The translations under genes were made by a program, and so were the position numbers. Source: Branchiostoma floridae (taxonomy: Eukaryota > Chordata > Leptocardii > Amphioxiformes > Branchiostomatidae). From it: a stretch of 64,000 nt of DNA. The stretch covers positions 8,970,476-9,034,475 of the forward strand of contig NC_049997.1 in assembly GCF_000003815.2 (NCBI RefSeq), in the 5' to 3' direction. Below, one piece after another: positions 12,401 to 23,556 of the stretch; position 1 is the stretch's first letter, and each line of letters begins with the position of its first letter. The notes under the pieces are model-generated. The model did not search any database. It worked only from the letters and a program-made list of their open reading frames with translations, and had not been told where the DNA came from.

Positions 12401-14937
12401 ACAATTGCCCAGCCTGGGACATTGCCTAGTCCCTCATACTAGTACAGTATGGTCATTACATTCTGGAAGTGGGACACTGTGCTAGGGAGGGGCAACTGGC
12501 CTCCATAGAATGATAGAAGATTAGTAACCCTAGAAAAACTGGTTCTTGTATTTCTACTGAAATTCCTTTCAATCTGCCTGGCATCCAAAATTACTATGAT
12601 TTGAGACGATGAGTACTACTGGCAGTTGGTTCCTAAATTTCAAAGATTTGGTTAAAATCATAAAGTTTGTAATATCTCCAAGTTTGTACAGTAGATGCAG
12701 AGGAATAATGAAAAACATTTAGGGAATTTTCATAGGTAGGATTAGTTCGCAATTAAGTGGCTGTAAGAACAAAGCCCTTAAAAGTGCTGCAAATATTTGA
12801 GGATTTGCAGTAATGCAGACCACTGGAATGTAATCATTTGTATCTGTTGTGGATAAGTGCACAAAATTACACACTGTCAGGTGAAGTAGCTGGCAACCTA
12901 CAATTTTGTAGGCAAAGAAAGAAAAAAAATGCTAGTAGGGATCTTCTTAACATTACACGATTTTTTTTACTTCATGTAAATAACAGAAGTTCACCGTCAT
13001 CCACATTGGTAACCCATATCTGTTGTTTTTTAGGTATTTAGGGATATCTAGGCAACGGATAAATGTTGGTTTCAAATTGCAATATTTTCATAGCATTCCA
13101 GTCAGAAACAGCCATCTATGGACTTGATATCCCTAACTACTTCTATTTTATATACAACGGATAAAGGTTACCCCGCGGATAATGGTGAACTAGTGCTGTA
13201 GAAGTCAACTATGTTCTGCTACTGCAGTGATTAGACACTCTGCAATCAGACCTCGCACTATAGTAAATTCTAAGAACAAATGGTTGTTAAAACTGTCTTT
13301 GTCCTGGCAGTAGAATAAGTACTACTAGTATTGATTTTATCATACCAATTCTTCTAAGATTAAGAATGATGACACCCACATGTTTTACCATTTTTCTTTC
13401 CTCTCTAGTTCTTTGGCCTGATCACCTGGGCGTGCGTTGCGTCGTACCCGTACCGTTACTATGACTACGGCGGAGGTCAGCACTGGGTGATGTTTGTGGC
13501 GGTGACCTGCTGGGTCATCACCCTGCTGCTGGTGGTGCTGTACTCCACCTCACTCTACAAGCGCATCGGTCTACCCTGGCTCTTCCTGGTGAGGAACAAC
13601 ATTTTCGTTAGAAACTGTGTATTTTTGTGATTTTCTTTAGATTTGTCTTTTAAGTTGTATGTAATTTTTTTCTCTCAAGGATAAATGGAAATGTTTACAT
13701 TAGTATGACCACCTCTAGATAAGGGTCAAGTTCTGTCAATGGTTCATACGTACATTTGGTAGTTTGCTTGGCTTTATGCTAAATTCAGACAGCAGTTGGA
13801 CTTTTCGTTGAATGTACCAATTATGCTGTATGTCATATTTCAATGGTCTATCTATGAGTTACAAGGTATTTAGATAGCTGATTAGCATAATCAGCTGTTT
13901 TAATTCCTCATAAGTGGTAGCTGAAAACCGAAATTGTACAGCAACCTGTACAACTGCAAAAAGCCATTTTAGTCCTTAATAGAGCACGCAGGCTGCCAAA
14001 CATGAGATTTTTAGATGAGTGTCTAAACCATTTTGAACCATTTCAGTTTGATTGTTTCTTTGAACCATCAATAATTAATGAGAAGCTCAAATCAGCCTGC
14101 AGGCCACTTTTCATTAATGTCATGATGGAGGTGAGGGTCAGATAGAATATAATTGTTACGTTTATTGCAAATGCTTGCCTGTGGGCTAATTGCAGGACAT
14201 GAGAGATTTATACAAAGTAAAAAAAAACAATATCAAAGGTGTCTACTCTAGTCTAGGCTAACTATCATAAGATCCTGGGTTATTGGGTTCGATAGTGGAA
14301 GACGAAAGGATATAACAGAGATACAGATTACGTTGATTACTAATAAATCTATCAACAACTGTAGGAGCTGGTTTACGGTGCTGCAGCCACACTGCTGTAC
14401 CTGATTGCCTTCGCTGTCCAGGCCGGCACCACCCACACCAGATACCAGATCCTGGGCTCCAATTGGTACAACACCTACGCGGCCGCAGCGGTAAGGACGT
14501 TTTTTTTAAACCTTGAGAATTTCTGTATTGTCTTGAATAAAGGAAGCACTTGTTAAACTTAAAAAACTCTAAAGGTGCTGCAAGCTTAAGCTGTTGCCAA
14601 AGACAGGTGAACAGAAGAGAGGTACCAACTTAAACACCTTTGTGGAGTGGGGAAAGTCAGTGGGGAAGTGCCTCTCCAATCCAAAGGGCACAATTTGGAA
14701 CCAGGACCCCTGAGTTCTGGACAAAGCATCCTGAAGTGAAGAATGAAGGCAAGAAATATTGTGTAATGTTGCTTAACGTAAACTTATCCTACACTATAAT
14801 TCATAACCTTGTGATTATCCTTCCCACAGGCCTTTGCCCTCTTCACCACGGTCTGCTACGCAGTTGACGCCTTCCTGGCGTTCCGTAACTGGCAGAGCGG
14901 CGGAACCAACGCGGCCGGGAGCACCGCAAACGCCTGA
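9451..14937 (+). CDS. MARVEL-domain four-helix protein, plasmolipin/MAL/CMTM-like (array gene 1)
   Basis: Four exons, 9451-9591, 13409-13588, 14365-14490 and 14830-14937, encode 184 aa; all introns are phase 0. Four hydrophobic helices are visible: the first straddles exons 1 and 2 (PGILKILQL/FFGLITWACVASY), the second contains HWVMFVAVTCWVITLLLVV, the third YGAAATLLYLIAFAVQAG, and the fourth FALFTTVCYAVDAFLAF. The WVMFVAV core and the length match plasmolipin (182 aa in human). Such proteins shape cholesterol-rich membranes and vesicles. The ATG at 9451 (MADPGFPDS) was preferred over the in-frame ATG at 9439 because array genes 3 and 4 begin MEDPAFPDS and MDDPAFPST. A polythreonine run in the N-tail is encoded by an ACN repeat. 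An AAGATGGCGG word, YY1-like, overlaps the start codon. The subfamily is uncertain. Confidence 0.88.
11594..11695 (+). repeat. Short dispersed repeat, family 2 (copy 2)
   Basis: Starts TAGTCTGTGTAACACAAAC and ends GCGAGATTTAATCAGGCTA; closely matches 4456-4570 and the reverse copy at 31703-31811. It lies inside intron 1 of array gene 1. Confidence 0.75.
13030..13195. repeat. TTTATCCG-type MITE, partial copy
   Basis: The right end reads CAACGGATAAAGGTTACCCC then GCGGATAATGGTGAACTAG, the reverse complement of the family terminus. The interior holds the family words TATTTAGGGATATC and TTTCAAATTGCAATATTTTC. The left end is degraded. Other copies lie at 16552-16965, about 20425 and about 42181. 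Confidence 0.65.
14640..14750 (-). repeat. SINE-like fragment in intron 3 of array gene 1
   Basis: The forward sequence AATTTGGAACCAGGACCCC, followed by TTCTGGACAAAGCATCCT, aligns by eye with the SINE-like piece at 31140-31240 (ATTTGAACCCAGGACCTTC, then TTCTGGGCCAAACACCCTT). The tRNA B-box relic would be on the minus strand. Confidence 0.4.
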
Positions 14938-16026
14938 GCACGATCATCAGGACCCTACGGAGGTCCAGATATCGCCTTCCAAGTGCCTAATTTTTTCAAG
15001 AGGAATTTTCTTTTCAGGCAGTTGTAAAATTTGCTGTTAACTTAGACTTACCCAAGTTTGTATTTTTTTTGCAGTAGAAAACGTTTGTAAGTTTGTATTT
15101 TGTGCTTTTCTACAGTGGACATGTGCCTTGAAGTGAATTTAGCAAGAGAGAGAAAGGTTTTGATAGGAAAAATAAGAATTATAAAAACTGATAGGAATAA
15201 TGATCATAATAATTCATAACTACAATTTCCCTACATCTGAAAAGGAATAACATTACATTTAAATGAAGTGCCTTTAAAATTAACTGCTTTTTTGTACATC
15301 ACAGTTTTGTAAGAAAGAATTCTTAAGTACTAGTGTTGTCTTGATCACATAAACAAGACTTTGTCTAAGAAAGTTCCTTAAAACTTGAAGCCACATTTAA
15401 AGTTAGTGCACATAAATGCATGTCTTTCTTTTCATTATTAGGAGCTGAAGTTAACATCCCAATGTTCAAAATGTTACATTCATATTACTTGCCCATATGC
15501 ACATTATATTTTCTCCCTATTTATATATATATATATTATTTTTACGTTTTCAAAAAAACAAGAAAAGCAACTCGGAGCTGACTTATATACAAAGTACATT
15601 TTGTCATATGTTGTAAAATTTAAACTTCAAGATTTTGGATTGCCTGTCATCAACTGAGTTTGAGGTTTGGAATGACAGCTAAAATTTTTCAATTTTTAGT
15701 TTCATGACATCTGAGGTATCAGTAAGTTTTTGTTGCAGTAAAATTGTATTTATTCATTTCACTTTTTTTGTTGTGGTTTATACTCATTTCAAGACACAGA
15801 ATTCAAAGTATAAAAAGATGTAGTGCTGTCTAATTGTGTGAAGAGAAATTGTGACGTTTTTTCTCAATTTGTATGATGTGAATAATAAGATGACTTGAAA
15901 GCATTTTTGTGGGATGTGTTTGAATGGTGCTAGGAGTTCATGCATAAATCAACCTTGTAGTATTTCTCTCATTAAATGGACTCATACCATATCCTTGCAA
16001 ACCTTAGTCTAAACCTAGAAATACAA

Positions 16027-16032
16027 AATAAA
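16027..16032 (+). terminator. Candidate poly(A) signal of array gene 1
   Basis: An AATAAA about 1.1 kb after the stop codon at 14937. The A/T-rich run from 14938 to here has no recognisable exon and is read as a long 3' untranslated region; transcript evidence is lacking. Confidence 0.35.
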
Positions 16033-16163
16033 TACATAAAAAGCAATATTTGACAGACATGCATCCACTGTCTCATTGGCTGAACCAATAGTTGTCATTC
16101 TATTATTGGATAAACAGCTTATTTTGATAGGATTGGTCATTGGTATGTTTCATATAGACTATA

Positions 16164-16330
16164 GTTTTTGCACAGTGCAGAATATTGTTGTGTAGTGCCC
16201 ACTATTTTTGCATAGTATAAAATAGTTGTGCATAGTGCAGAATATTTGTGCATAGTGCAGAATATCTGTGCATAGTGCAGAATATTTTTTGCAAAGCGCA
16301 GAGTATTTTTGCATACTGCAGAGTATTTCT
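16164..16330 (+). repeat. Tandem array of 20-21-bp units (TTGTGCATAGTGCAGAATAT)
   Basis: About eight diverged head-to-tail units of TTTGTGCATAGTGCAGAATA form a minisatellite between array genes 1 and 2. Confidence 0.8.
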
Positions 16331-16551
16331 ATACTTCTTGAATATACTGTATTACACTATTGCATGTGTATACCTCAGAACAGTTATACTACAACTTAAC
16401 CTTTTTCAATTGGTGATCTAGTTATTACTAGATGGTGTAGGATAACTTGTTATGTAAACTTCTGAAAACTTTGACCAATAGTGATAATTGCTAGCCTCTA
16501 ACTTGCCTTGTGTGCCTTGCATAGATTTGGGTGAAACTATTACTGTTGTTT

Positions 16552-16965
16552 GTAAGGCTAGTTTACCTTTATCTGTGGCATAACCTATATCCGTTGTTTT
16601 AAAAGCAGGGTATTTAGGGATATCATGTCGACCGACTTGACTTGATATCAAGTCCACAGACGGGGGTACAAAACAACAATATTCTAAATAGCCTGTTTTT
16701 AAAAGAACGGATATAACGCTGGTTCACCTTTATCCGAGGGTAACCTATATTCGTTGTTTATAAGAAAAAACATATTTTGGGATATGAAGTCGATGGACAG
16801 TAGTTTCGAATTGGAACATTTTAAAAATATTGCAAATTTGAAACCACAGTCCGCAGACTTAATACTTCTACATGTGCTGTTTTAAAAGACAACGGATAAA
16901 GGTCACCCACGGATAAAGGTGAACTAGCGTTAGATTACCCCGGTGGATAAAGGTGAACTAGCATT
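16552..16965. mobile_element. Nested pair of TTTATCCG-type MITEs
   Basis: An outer copy begins GCTAGTTTACCTTTATCTGT (about 16552) and ends GGATAAAGGTGAACTAGC (about 16965). An inner copy of the same family, from about 16713 (CGCTGGTTCACCTTTATCC) to about 16930 (GGTGAACTAGCGTTA), sits inside the outer right terminus: AACGGATATA before the insert and GATTACCCC after it together give the terminus seen at 42330-42350. Confidence 0.75.
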
Positions 16966-17324
16966 AACTAATTATAAGACTACTTCACGGAGTAGAGAGT
17001 GTATTTTTACATGTTGTACCTGGCCTAGGGGTCTGGTTGTGGTGCCATTTTGTATGAGGTTTGTGGTTCTAACAATAAATACTTTGTTTATACAAACATG
17101 GGACTCCTTTTGTTTCTTCATTAATCAATCTCTCTCTATATATCCCTCTCTCTCTCTCTCTCATTTTCCCTCTTTCTGCATAAAGGGTATCCTGTGAGCA
17201 TTTCAGCTCATAATCAGAAAAAATCTTGTTACCTTGAATCGCTTATTAATGAACATATACATTTGTACCGTATACCCCACCCACCCCCGTGAAAAAAAAA
17301 TCAATAAATATTTCGTTTTTTGTG

Positions 17325-17327
<3 letters not shown>

Positions 17328-17360
<33 letters not shown>
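17328..17360. repeat. (CA)n microsatellite
   Basis: Uninterrupted CA dinucleotides of about 33 bp, with a CT-rich tract shortly upstream at about 17129-17162. Confidence 0.95.
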
Positions 17361-17364
<4 letters not shown>

Positions 17365-18400
17365 TGACTTAGTCCGAAACACACTTTCCTCTGGGAAATT
17401 TAGCAAACCATCTTTTTCGAGTTTAAGAGGAGGCTGACATCTCAATCTGTACACTTCAAATACTGTACATGATCATCACTACATGTATTTCATGTAGCAG
17501 TACAATAGAGACACCTAGCGGATTGTTGATACATCGCAATACATCTGGTCACATTAACGTTATATACATGCACATGTATTTGACTTGAAATGTACTATAA
17601 CCAAGGCATAACAAGTTTTCACTGCTGGACACATACTTGTAACAAAATGAAACAACGCCGTGTACAATTACTTACTTTTTCCCACAAGCGGTTGATGTAA
17701 AGCAAACGCCCACGACATTATGGGAAATTCTATCCGGTCTTCAAACAACAATAACGGTGTTCTTCAACGTTAACTGAATGTCATGCACATTTTAAAGTGG
17801 GCGTATTTCTGAAACTATGATGTCACCCAAGGTATAATGCACTCAACCCCAGTCTGACCTTATACCTTACATTCTTGTACATAAACTGCCTGAGACGGAG
17901 ACCATTTTAATATGGACAAATAAACTGCCCCTACGACTCCTGCTATAGCTAGCTATGGGACTGGCTACATACAGTAGATAGATGTGATAGACTGAAATAA
18001 ATGGACAATCAAAAAATGTTAGCACAGACGAAATATTACAGAAGATATTTATGTGACCATTGGAAAGACATTGTCGCTATAGTCTTGTAGATCTCAAAGC
18101 TCCCCTGCGAATAACTAAAAAAAAGATGCAAAATGCTGCCCACAGTTACGCCCAAACCTGTCGATCCGTAACAAGTATATCCATTTTAACTTTAGGGGAG
18201 AACATTGAGTTGATGTATAACAAACCTCATTGTATATTCCTGTAAATCCTGATACAAAGCACGTTAGGTCATTTACTACCATAGAACAATCTGAACAAAA
18301 TCAGAACGTGTGATTCGTGTTCTTCTTAAGTCAGACTAATAAAAAAAAGAAGTCAGACAATTCCTAACCTACATATTAGAGTGGTTCGTTCCGTATATGT
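17365..18400. other. Intergenic stretch upstream of array gene 2
   Basis: No exon recognised. It presumably carries the promoter of array gene 2, but I could not fix a TATA box or initiator. Confidence 0.35.
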
Positions 18401-18502
18401 TTAACTCCCTCGAGTGTACCTTCCGCGTTGTCTCGCCAAGTGTCGTCTGTTTCAGAGTTTGCCTTCCTGTCACCAGAGTTTGCCTCAAAAGTCAACAAAA
18501 CT

Positions 18503-21327
18503 ATGGGTGACGTCAACAACACAGAAGCGGTGGCCGTGGACGCCACGCCAGCCTACGCTCCGACAACCACCACAGCTAGCATGGTTTCTGCGCCTGCTAT
18601 CAACGTGGAATACATCCAGAGTTTGTCTGGAATCTTAAAAATTCTACAGCTGGTACGTACGTCTACAAATGTAGTTCTTTTGTGTTAACTCCTTGACTAT
18701 ATATTTTCAAACACACAAATAACGACATAGGTATATATCGTAGGTACAGCATTGAAATTACGTGTTTTGAGTTGTTAATGTTTATTTTACACGGATTCTT
18801 TAACGTGAAAACGTGTATTGTATGCAGATATTTAGTATGCCCTTAGGCGGTTAACTGGAAGAACAACTTTAAAGACTGTCAGCTGCAGGTTTTCCCGGGG
18901 TCATAGGTTAGAATGTTCGTACTGGCGAATTCCAAGAGATTTTAGACACCACTTTATGACAATCTTACCACTGTATTGCTGGAAAGCAATCTAAGCATTC
19001 AGCAATAGGACATTGAAATTATTGTGGTAGACAAAAACTGCTTCGGCGATAGGTGACACTCCGCGCTCTAGTGACGTTGTGTATATAGAATCGTTTGACT
19101 GGTACACAAAAGGGCCACGGATAAAGTTGATAAGTCAACTAACCAACAAAGACGACGTAAAAAAAACAAATAAGATATTCTAAGAAGAGTGTTAACATGT
19201 TGTGTTTCTACGGGTACTTCTGTCTAGGTCTCGTGGGGTTTGTGCATGTATAGATTGCATCTCCTGTACACATATGTCAGTAAATATCACACCTGTCACA
19301 AACTGGTAACAAGTTCGGAAGTTTTCTAGCTTCAATCTGTGAATTATCACGGCAAGTGTCATATATATATGATATAGGAAATGAAAAGGCCCCCATAGCG
19401 CTGGTATAGCTGATAGTCACTACACTGCGATTTACTACCATAGACCACGCCTCTTGCAAACGGGGCAGTGCATTTATGCTTTCGGACGCCGAGGGCGCTT
19501 TAATACGCGAAGGCCCGCTGTGGTAACGTTATATCCTGAGTCTTTGCACGATATAAAAACAAGGCCCTGTGATATGATCGCTTGTGGCGAAGGCTACTAG
19601 TTTTGGCAGATGTGAATCTCTCCACTGTATGGAGACTATGATCATGCCAGGTATCAAGTTTTCACTTATGATACACTCTATCTATATTTTTCCTTTTTTT
19701 CTTTAATTTCCAGTTCCTAGGTTTCATCGCTTGGGTATGTATCGCAGCATCAGGTTACTGTTGCGGGGAAGAATTCGTCATGTTCGTGGAAGTGACCGCC
19801 TGGCTGACTACCATCCTACTGCTGGTCGTACACCTACTGATGCTGCAGACCAAGGCGCCCATGTCCGCCCTGCCCTGGCCATTCATTGTAAGTCAACGTC
19901 AAATTGTACCTTTATCATGAACTAGACCTTCAGATCAGGGTGACCTAGCCTATAGCCATGGCAAAACGAAACCCTTTACGCTGATTGGTCAATATCGTAA
20001 ACTCAGGATAGAGCACCTAGGGAGGCACAAATAAGGTATAAAAGGAGGAGTGGTCCGATCTCTGTCATTCTTGAGACAGACAAACTTAAGTCGAAACCGG
20101 TCGAATACCGTCGTCTCTGAGCTGTCATTTTCCCAAGCTACGAATGATGTGTACCTATGTCTTGTCGTCGACATCTTTTTCCGTCACATTCACAGGCCGT
20201 GCTACCACGCTGTTAAGAATGAATGTTTTCCGTGGTGCTGTGTACGGTTGATACATTTGTAACTGTACAGCGCATACTTTAGAACCAAAAGAGTAGTCAG
20301 ATTTAATTTAGGTGCTCAATATGCCAAACTAACTTGGCAAATTTTAGCCCCCTAGTGGCGGAATATCTTGATATATTCTCTTAATCTGACATTGCTACTG
20401 TTTTGTTAGTCTTGCCATAGTGAAACGCTAGTTCGCCTTTATCCACGGAATAACCTTTATCCGTTGTTTTTCAAAACGGTACTTAGGGATGTCATATATT
20501 TACGGACGGTGGAAATATTGGAATTTGAAAGCACCTTCGTAAAGTTTGATATCCCAAAATGCCTACTTCTGGCGGATTTCGGTTACATAGAAATCTTTAA
20601 CACGCAAAAGTACAGTGACTTTCGTAAGGTCTATAACAACTACTTCAAGTACAACTAAACAGACATATATGGATATCTATATATTAATAAATCAACATAT
20701 TGGGTCTTATAAGGACGTTGACAATACTTGACTATAAATACCGTATTTGTTCTCTATCTGACAGGAGTTCTGCTATCACGCGGGAGTGACCCTGATGTAC
20801 TTCATCGCTGCCTGTGTGGTGGCCGCCACTACCGGCAACAGGTCCACGCTCTGGGCAGCGTGGTACAACAGCACCTACAGCGCCGCTTCGGTAGGGGTTT
20901 GTCTGTCTGTCTGTCTGTCTGTTTTCTGCTACTATCTACATCTACCACTACCAGCTGGCTTTCTGTTCTTTGTCTATCTGTTTTCTTAGTCTATCCGTCA
21001 GCTATATATATCTTTCTGCTATCTGTCTGTCTATCTTTCTGTATTTCCAATACCGCGTTATAGTCTTCTACTGTGTAACACTTGTGTGTCTTTTAGGTCC
21101 ATTTTGAAAGATATGCTATCTTCAGTCCCTACTTGCATGGAGCGCTTTTTGTATCCTGTCAAATTTGCAAATAGATAAAATGTTCTTTTTCATTGCAGGC
21201 GTTCAGCTTCTTCACGACCATCGCGTACGGTATTGACACCTACCTGTCCTTCCAGGCCTGGCGGGAAGAGCCCCCGGTCAACCGCAATTTTACCCCGGAC
21301 CCTCCCGCCCAGCCTGCCGCAGTGTAG
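18503..21327 (+). CDS. MARVEL-domain four-helix protein (array gene 2, divergent)
   Basis: Exons 18503-18652, 19714-19887, 20765-20890 and 21199-21327 encode 192 aa, with phase-0 introns exactly as in the other three array genes. Helix 1 spans the first junction (SGILKILQL/FLGFIAWVCIA). Helix 2 reads FVMFVEVTAWLTTILLLVVH; the GQHW before VMFV in the three sister genes is replaced by GEEF, and a short double-cysteine turn (YCCGEE) takes the place of the tyrosine-rich loop. Helices 3 and 4 keep TLMYFIAACVVAATTG and FSFFTTIAYGIDTYLSFQAW. The proline-rich C-tail (about residues 168-192) differs from its sisters. The ATG at 18503 aligns with the paralog starts; an in-frame ATG at 18428 would add 25 residues and cannot be excluded. 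A candidate poly(A) signal lies at 21850. Confidence 0.87.
19980..20115. promoter_or_regulatory. TATA-like sequence inside intron 2 of array gene 2
   Basis: GGTATAAAAGGAGG occurs at about 20034-20047, about 150 bp after exon 2, preceded by CTGATTGGTCAAT, a CCAAT-like word on the minus strand. This could be an alternative promoter or the remains of an inserted element. Only the motifs are seen. Confidence 0.25.
20425..20650 (+). repeat. TTTATCCG-type MITE, left half
   Basis: The sequence CGCTAGTTCGCCTTTATCC, then AACCTTTATCCGTTGTTTTT and ACTTAGGGATGTC, matches the family left terminus and interior. No right terminus was found before exon 3 of array gene 2. Confidence 0.6.
20900..20922 (+). 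repeat. (TCTG)n microsatellite just after exon 3 of array gene 2
   Basis: About five TCTG units begin roughly 10 bp after the splice donor at 20891. Confidence 0.9.
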
Positions 21328-21332
21328 TCACC

Positions 21333-21510
21333 TAATCTCCAAGCATATCCTACGGTAGCATAAGATAGTATCAAAAGATACCAGAGGAGTGAAGCCGGCC
21401 TAGGAGTGAGTTTGGCTACTGGAGTGGCTGATGACTCCGTTAGGCCAGCTGTACTCCTTAGCCCAGCTTTGATACTATCTTATGCCACTGGTAAATTTGC
21501 ATGAAGATTA
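21333..21510. mobile_element. TAATCTCCAAGCAGATCC MITE (copy next to array gene 2 stop)
   Basis: The left end is TAATCTCCAAGCATATCCTA followed by CATAAGATAGTATCAAA. The right arm TTTGATACTATCTTATGCCA is followed by a degraded end at GAAGATTA. Related intact copies are at 27659-27795 and 53655-53814. This copy starts 6 bp after the stop codon of array gene 2 and so probably lies in its 3' untranslated region. Confidence 0.75.
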
Positions 21511-23500
21511 GTCATTCATAGAGGATGATATAGTATATGTATCCATCTAAGTATGCCTTACGATACACATTCCAAAATACACATCCTAGATAAGTAAATT
21601 GCTATCTGTGAGCATATTATCATTATGCCTTTGGTAATGCAGCAATTGGATACATTTGATCAGTAAATGATTTCATGAATTGTTTGACTTTTGTATCATC
21701 CGTACAACTTTTTAAAATTGTTAAATTTTTCTAAAGAACTGTAGATGCACGGGTAGCTTTTGTACGTCTGATTTGTTTTATAAGTATTGGCTGAATTGAG
21801 CTCTAAGAAGACAATATCGTTAGCGGTGTGGGGGGGGGGGAATAGATTGAATAAAGATATGTTAACGAATTGTAGAATTACTAATTGCAATCTTAATGGT
21901 GACTTGGGAGCTCAAAACGCTCAGAGGAAATAATTTTAAAAGCCTGTATGGACAACAGATGTGCACTTGTTGACAGTACAGTATGTAAAATGTTTACACC
22001 AAGACATAGTGGTACTAATAGCAGATAGATTGTTAAGTCAAGTTTGCATCATTTGTGTAGTCTTAATCTCTTGGTATGTTTTGTTGCTATATTGCTGTAT
22101 ATGCGGGTGTTTGATTGTTAGAATTTTATAGTTACTGTAATGCTATTTAACATTTCATCTCGAACATGTAACGTTAGAGATAAAATATTGTTTCAAAGTT
22201 AGTAAATTAAAGATAACTAGTTGGTATACGAGGTCAACATTGTTAATTATCAACAATGGTTGATTTGTGTATGCGTCTTTAATATTAAGACAATAAGTGA
22301 CGTCAGCAACTTTTATGAATTCGAGCACAATAGGATGGGGTAGTGGTTAAAGTAAGTGTATTTATTTGTCGACACTTTTAACTTGTTTTCTAAAACAACT
22401 TTCTAAACAAATAATTGAACTACCAAGGAGGTTAAAAAGGGACTACCAAGTAAGTCGACTCCTTACTCCAAGACGTACGTGTATAGCTAGAGACCAGTAT
22501 GCATCTTTCTGAAATGACGATATCTTGTCTCGCATTTCCTACTACTTGCAATTAAAATGTTTTATTGTGTATCCTATGTTCTATTATCTTGTAAATTGAG
22601 AATACGTAAAACATATTAAATCTAGGACCATTATATGAGACACTATATGCATTCGCTCTTACGTATACATATACCCAAGCCCCTTGATATACCGTAACAT
22701 CCACTCTGAGATCAGAACAGCTTTTGCTAAAGTCTACATACTTTGCACCACTACCCACGAAGTCGTGTACCTAGCTTTATATGTTTACGTATACCTTGTC
22801 TTTCAAGTGCGGAAGTTTTGTTTTGTGTTTATTCCATGAACACAGTTGGTCACCACCCTGCCATTATTAGGTGTGACATCATCTACACGTGGACTACCAA
22901 GTATTGTGTACATGTGGTGAAGGCGTGGCTTTGAAAAACGTTCTATCGGCCTTTCGGCGATTCACATTTTAATAGCTCAGAATACCCATGTTTACAATAC
23001 TTACACGCTATATCGGCATTCAGGACGAGCACTATAGATATAGACTAGTACTTAAGGTACTACACATGTATAACAGCAACATACCATTGCTTACACTAGT
23101 ATTTCGTTCAGAATAGCTCTATACTACCCTCTGACCCCTTACTAAACGCTTCCCTTGTTTCAGTCACATGCATGTTTGTTTTGGACAATACCATCTTATT
23201 CTAAGGGAATGGAAATTTATAAATTGCAAGCAACAATTGCGCTAGAATTGCTATTCTGTATGAAACTGAATTGAATATAGAGTAAAGATAAATTGTGTAC
23301 GTACAACTTGTTTAAATTGTTGTAATTTATGCTTTAAAATGTAAAAATAAGGTAGTTTAGAGCATAATTTTCCCCGTTTAGGGACAAGAGTGGACCAGAC
23401 CGTAAACAATACCACTTCACGAAGCCGTAGGCGGGTCTGTTTGTACGCACCCCGGGTTAAACTTTGACAAGTGGGTTCTCTACACACAAAGCACCTTGTA
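21511..23500. other. Intergenic stretch between array genes 2 and 3
   Basis: No exon recognised. It contains a candidate poly(A) signal AATAAA at 21850-21855, a G-homopolymer near 21831, and at 22421-22437 one arm of the ACTACCAAGGAGGTTAAA palindrome that is complete at 53939-53989. Confidence 0.4.
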
Positions 23501-23556
23501 ACGGCTAGAACTCATTTCTTACAGCGTTAAGAACTACCTTCACGACAACAGAAAAC

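Larger units (their letters stand above)
9592..13408 (+). other. Long intron 1 of array gene 1
   Basis: A 3.8-kb phase-0 intron with a GTGAGT donor and a CTCTCTAG acceptor. It contains one copy of the family 2 repeat (11594-11695) and one partial copy of the TTTATCCG MITE (13030-13195). No internal gene was recognised. Confidence 0.7.

Noticed and set aside
16164-16330. CRISPR-like regular repeats
   Set aside because: The 20-bp units are contiguous without unique spacers and the context is an animal genome; it is a minisatellite.
20034-20110. Possible hammerhead ribozyme near the TATA-like word (CTTGAGA...CGAAAC)
   Set aside because: The core CUGAUGA sequence is not matched and the stems do not pair convincingly.
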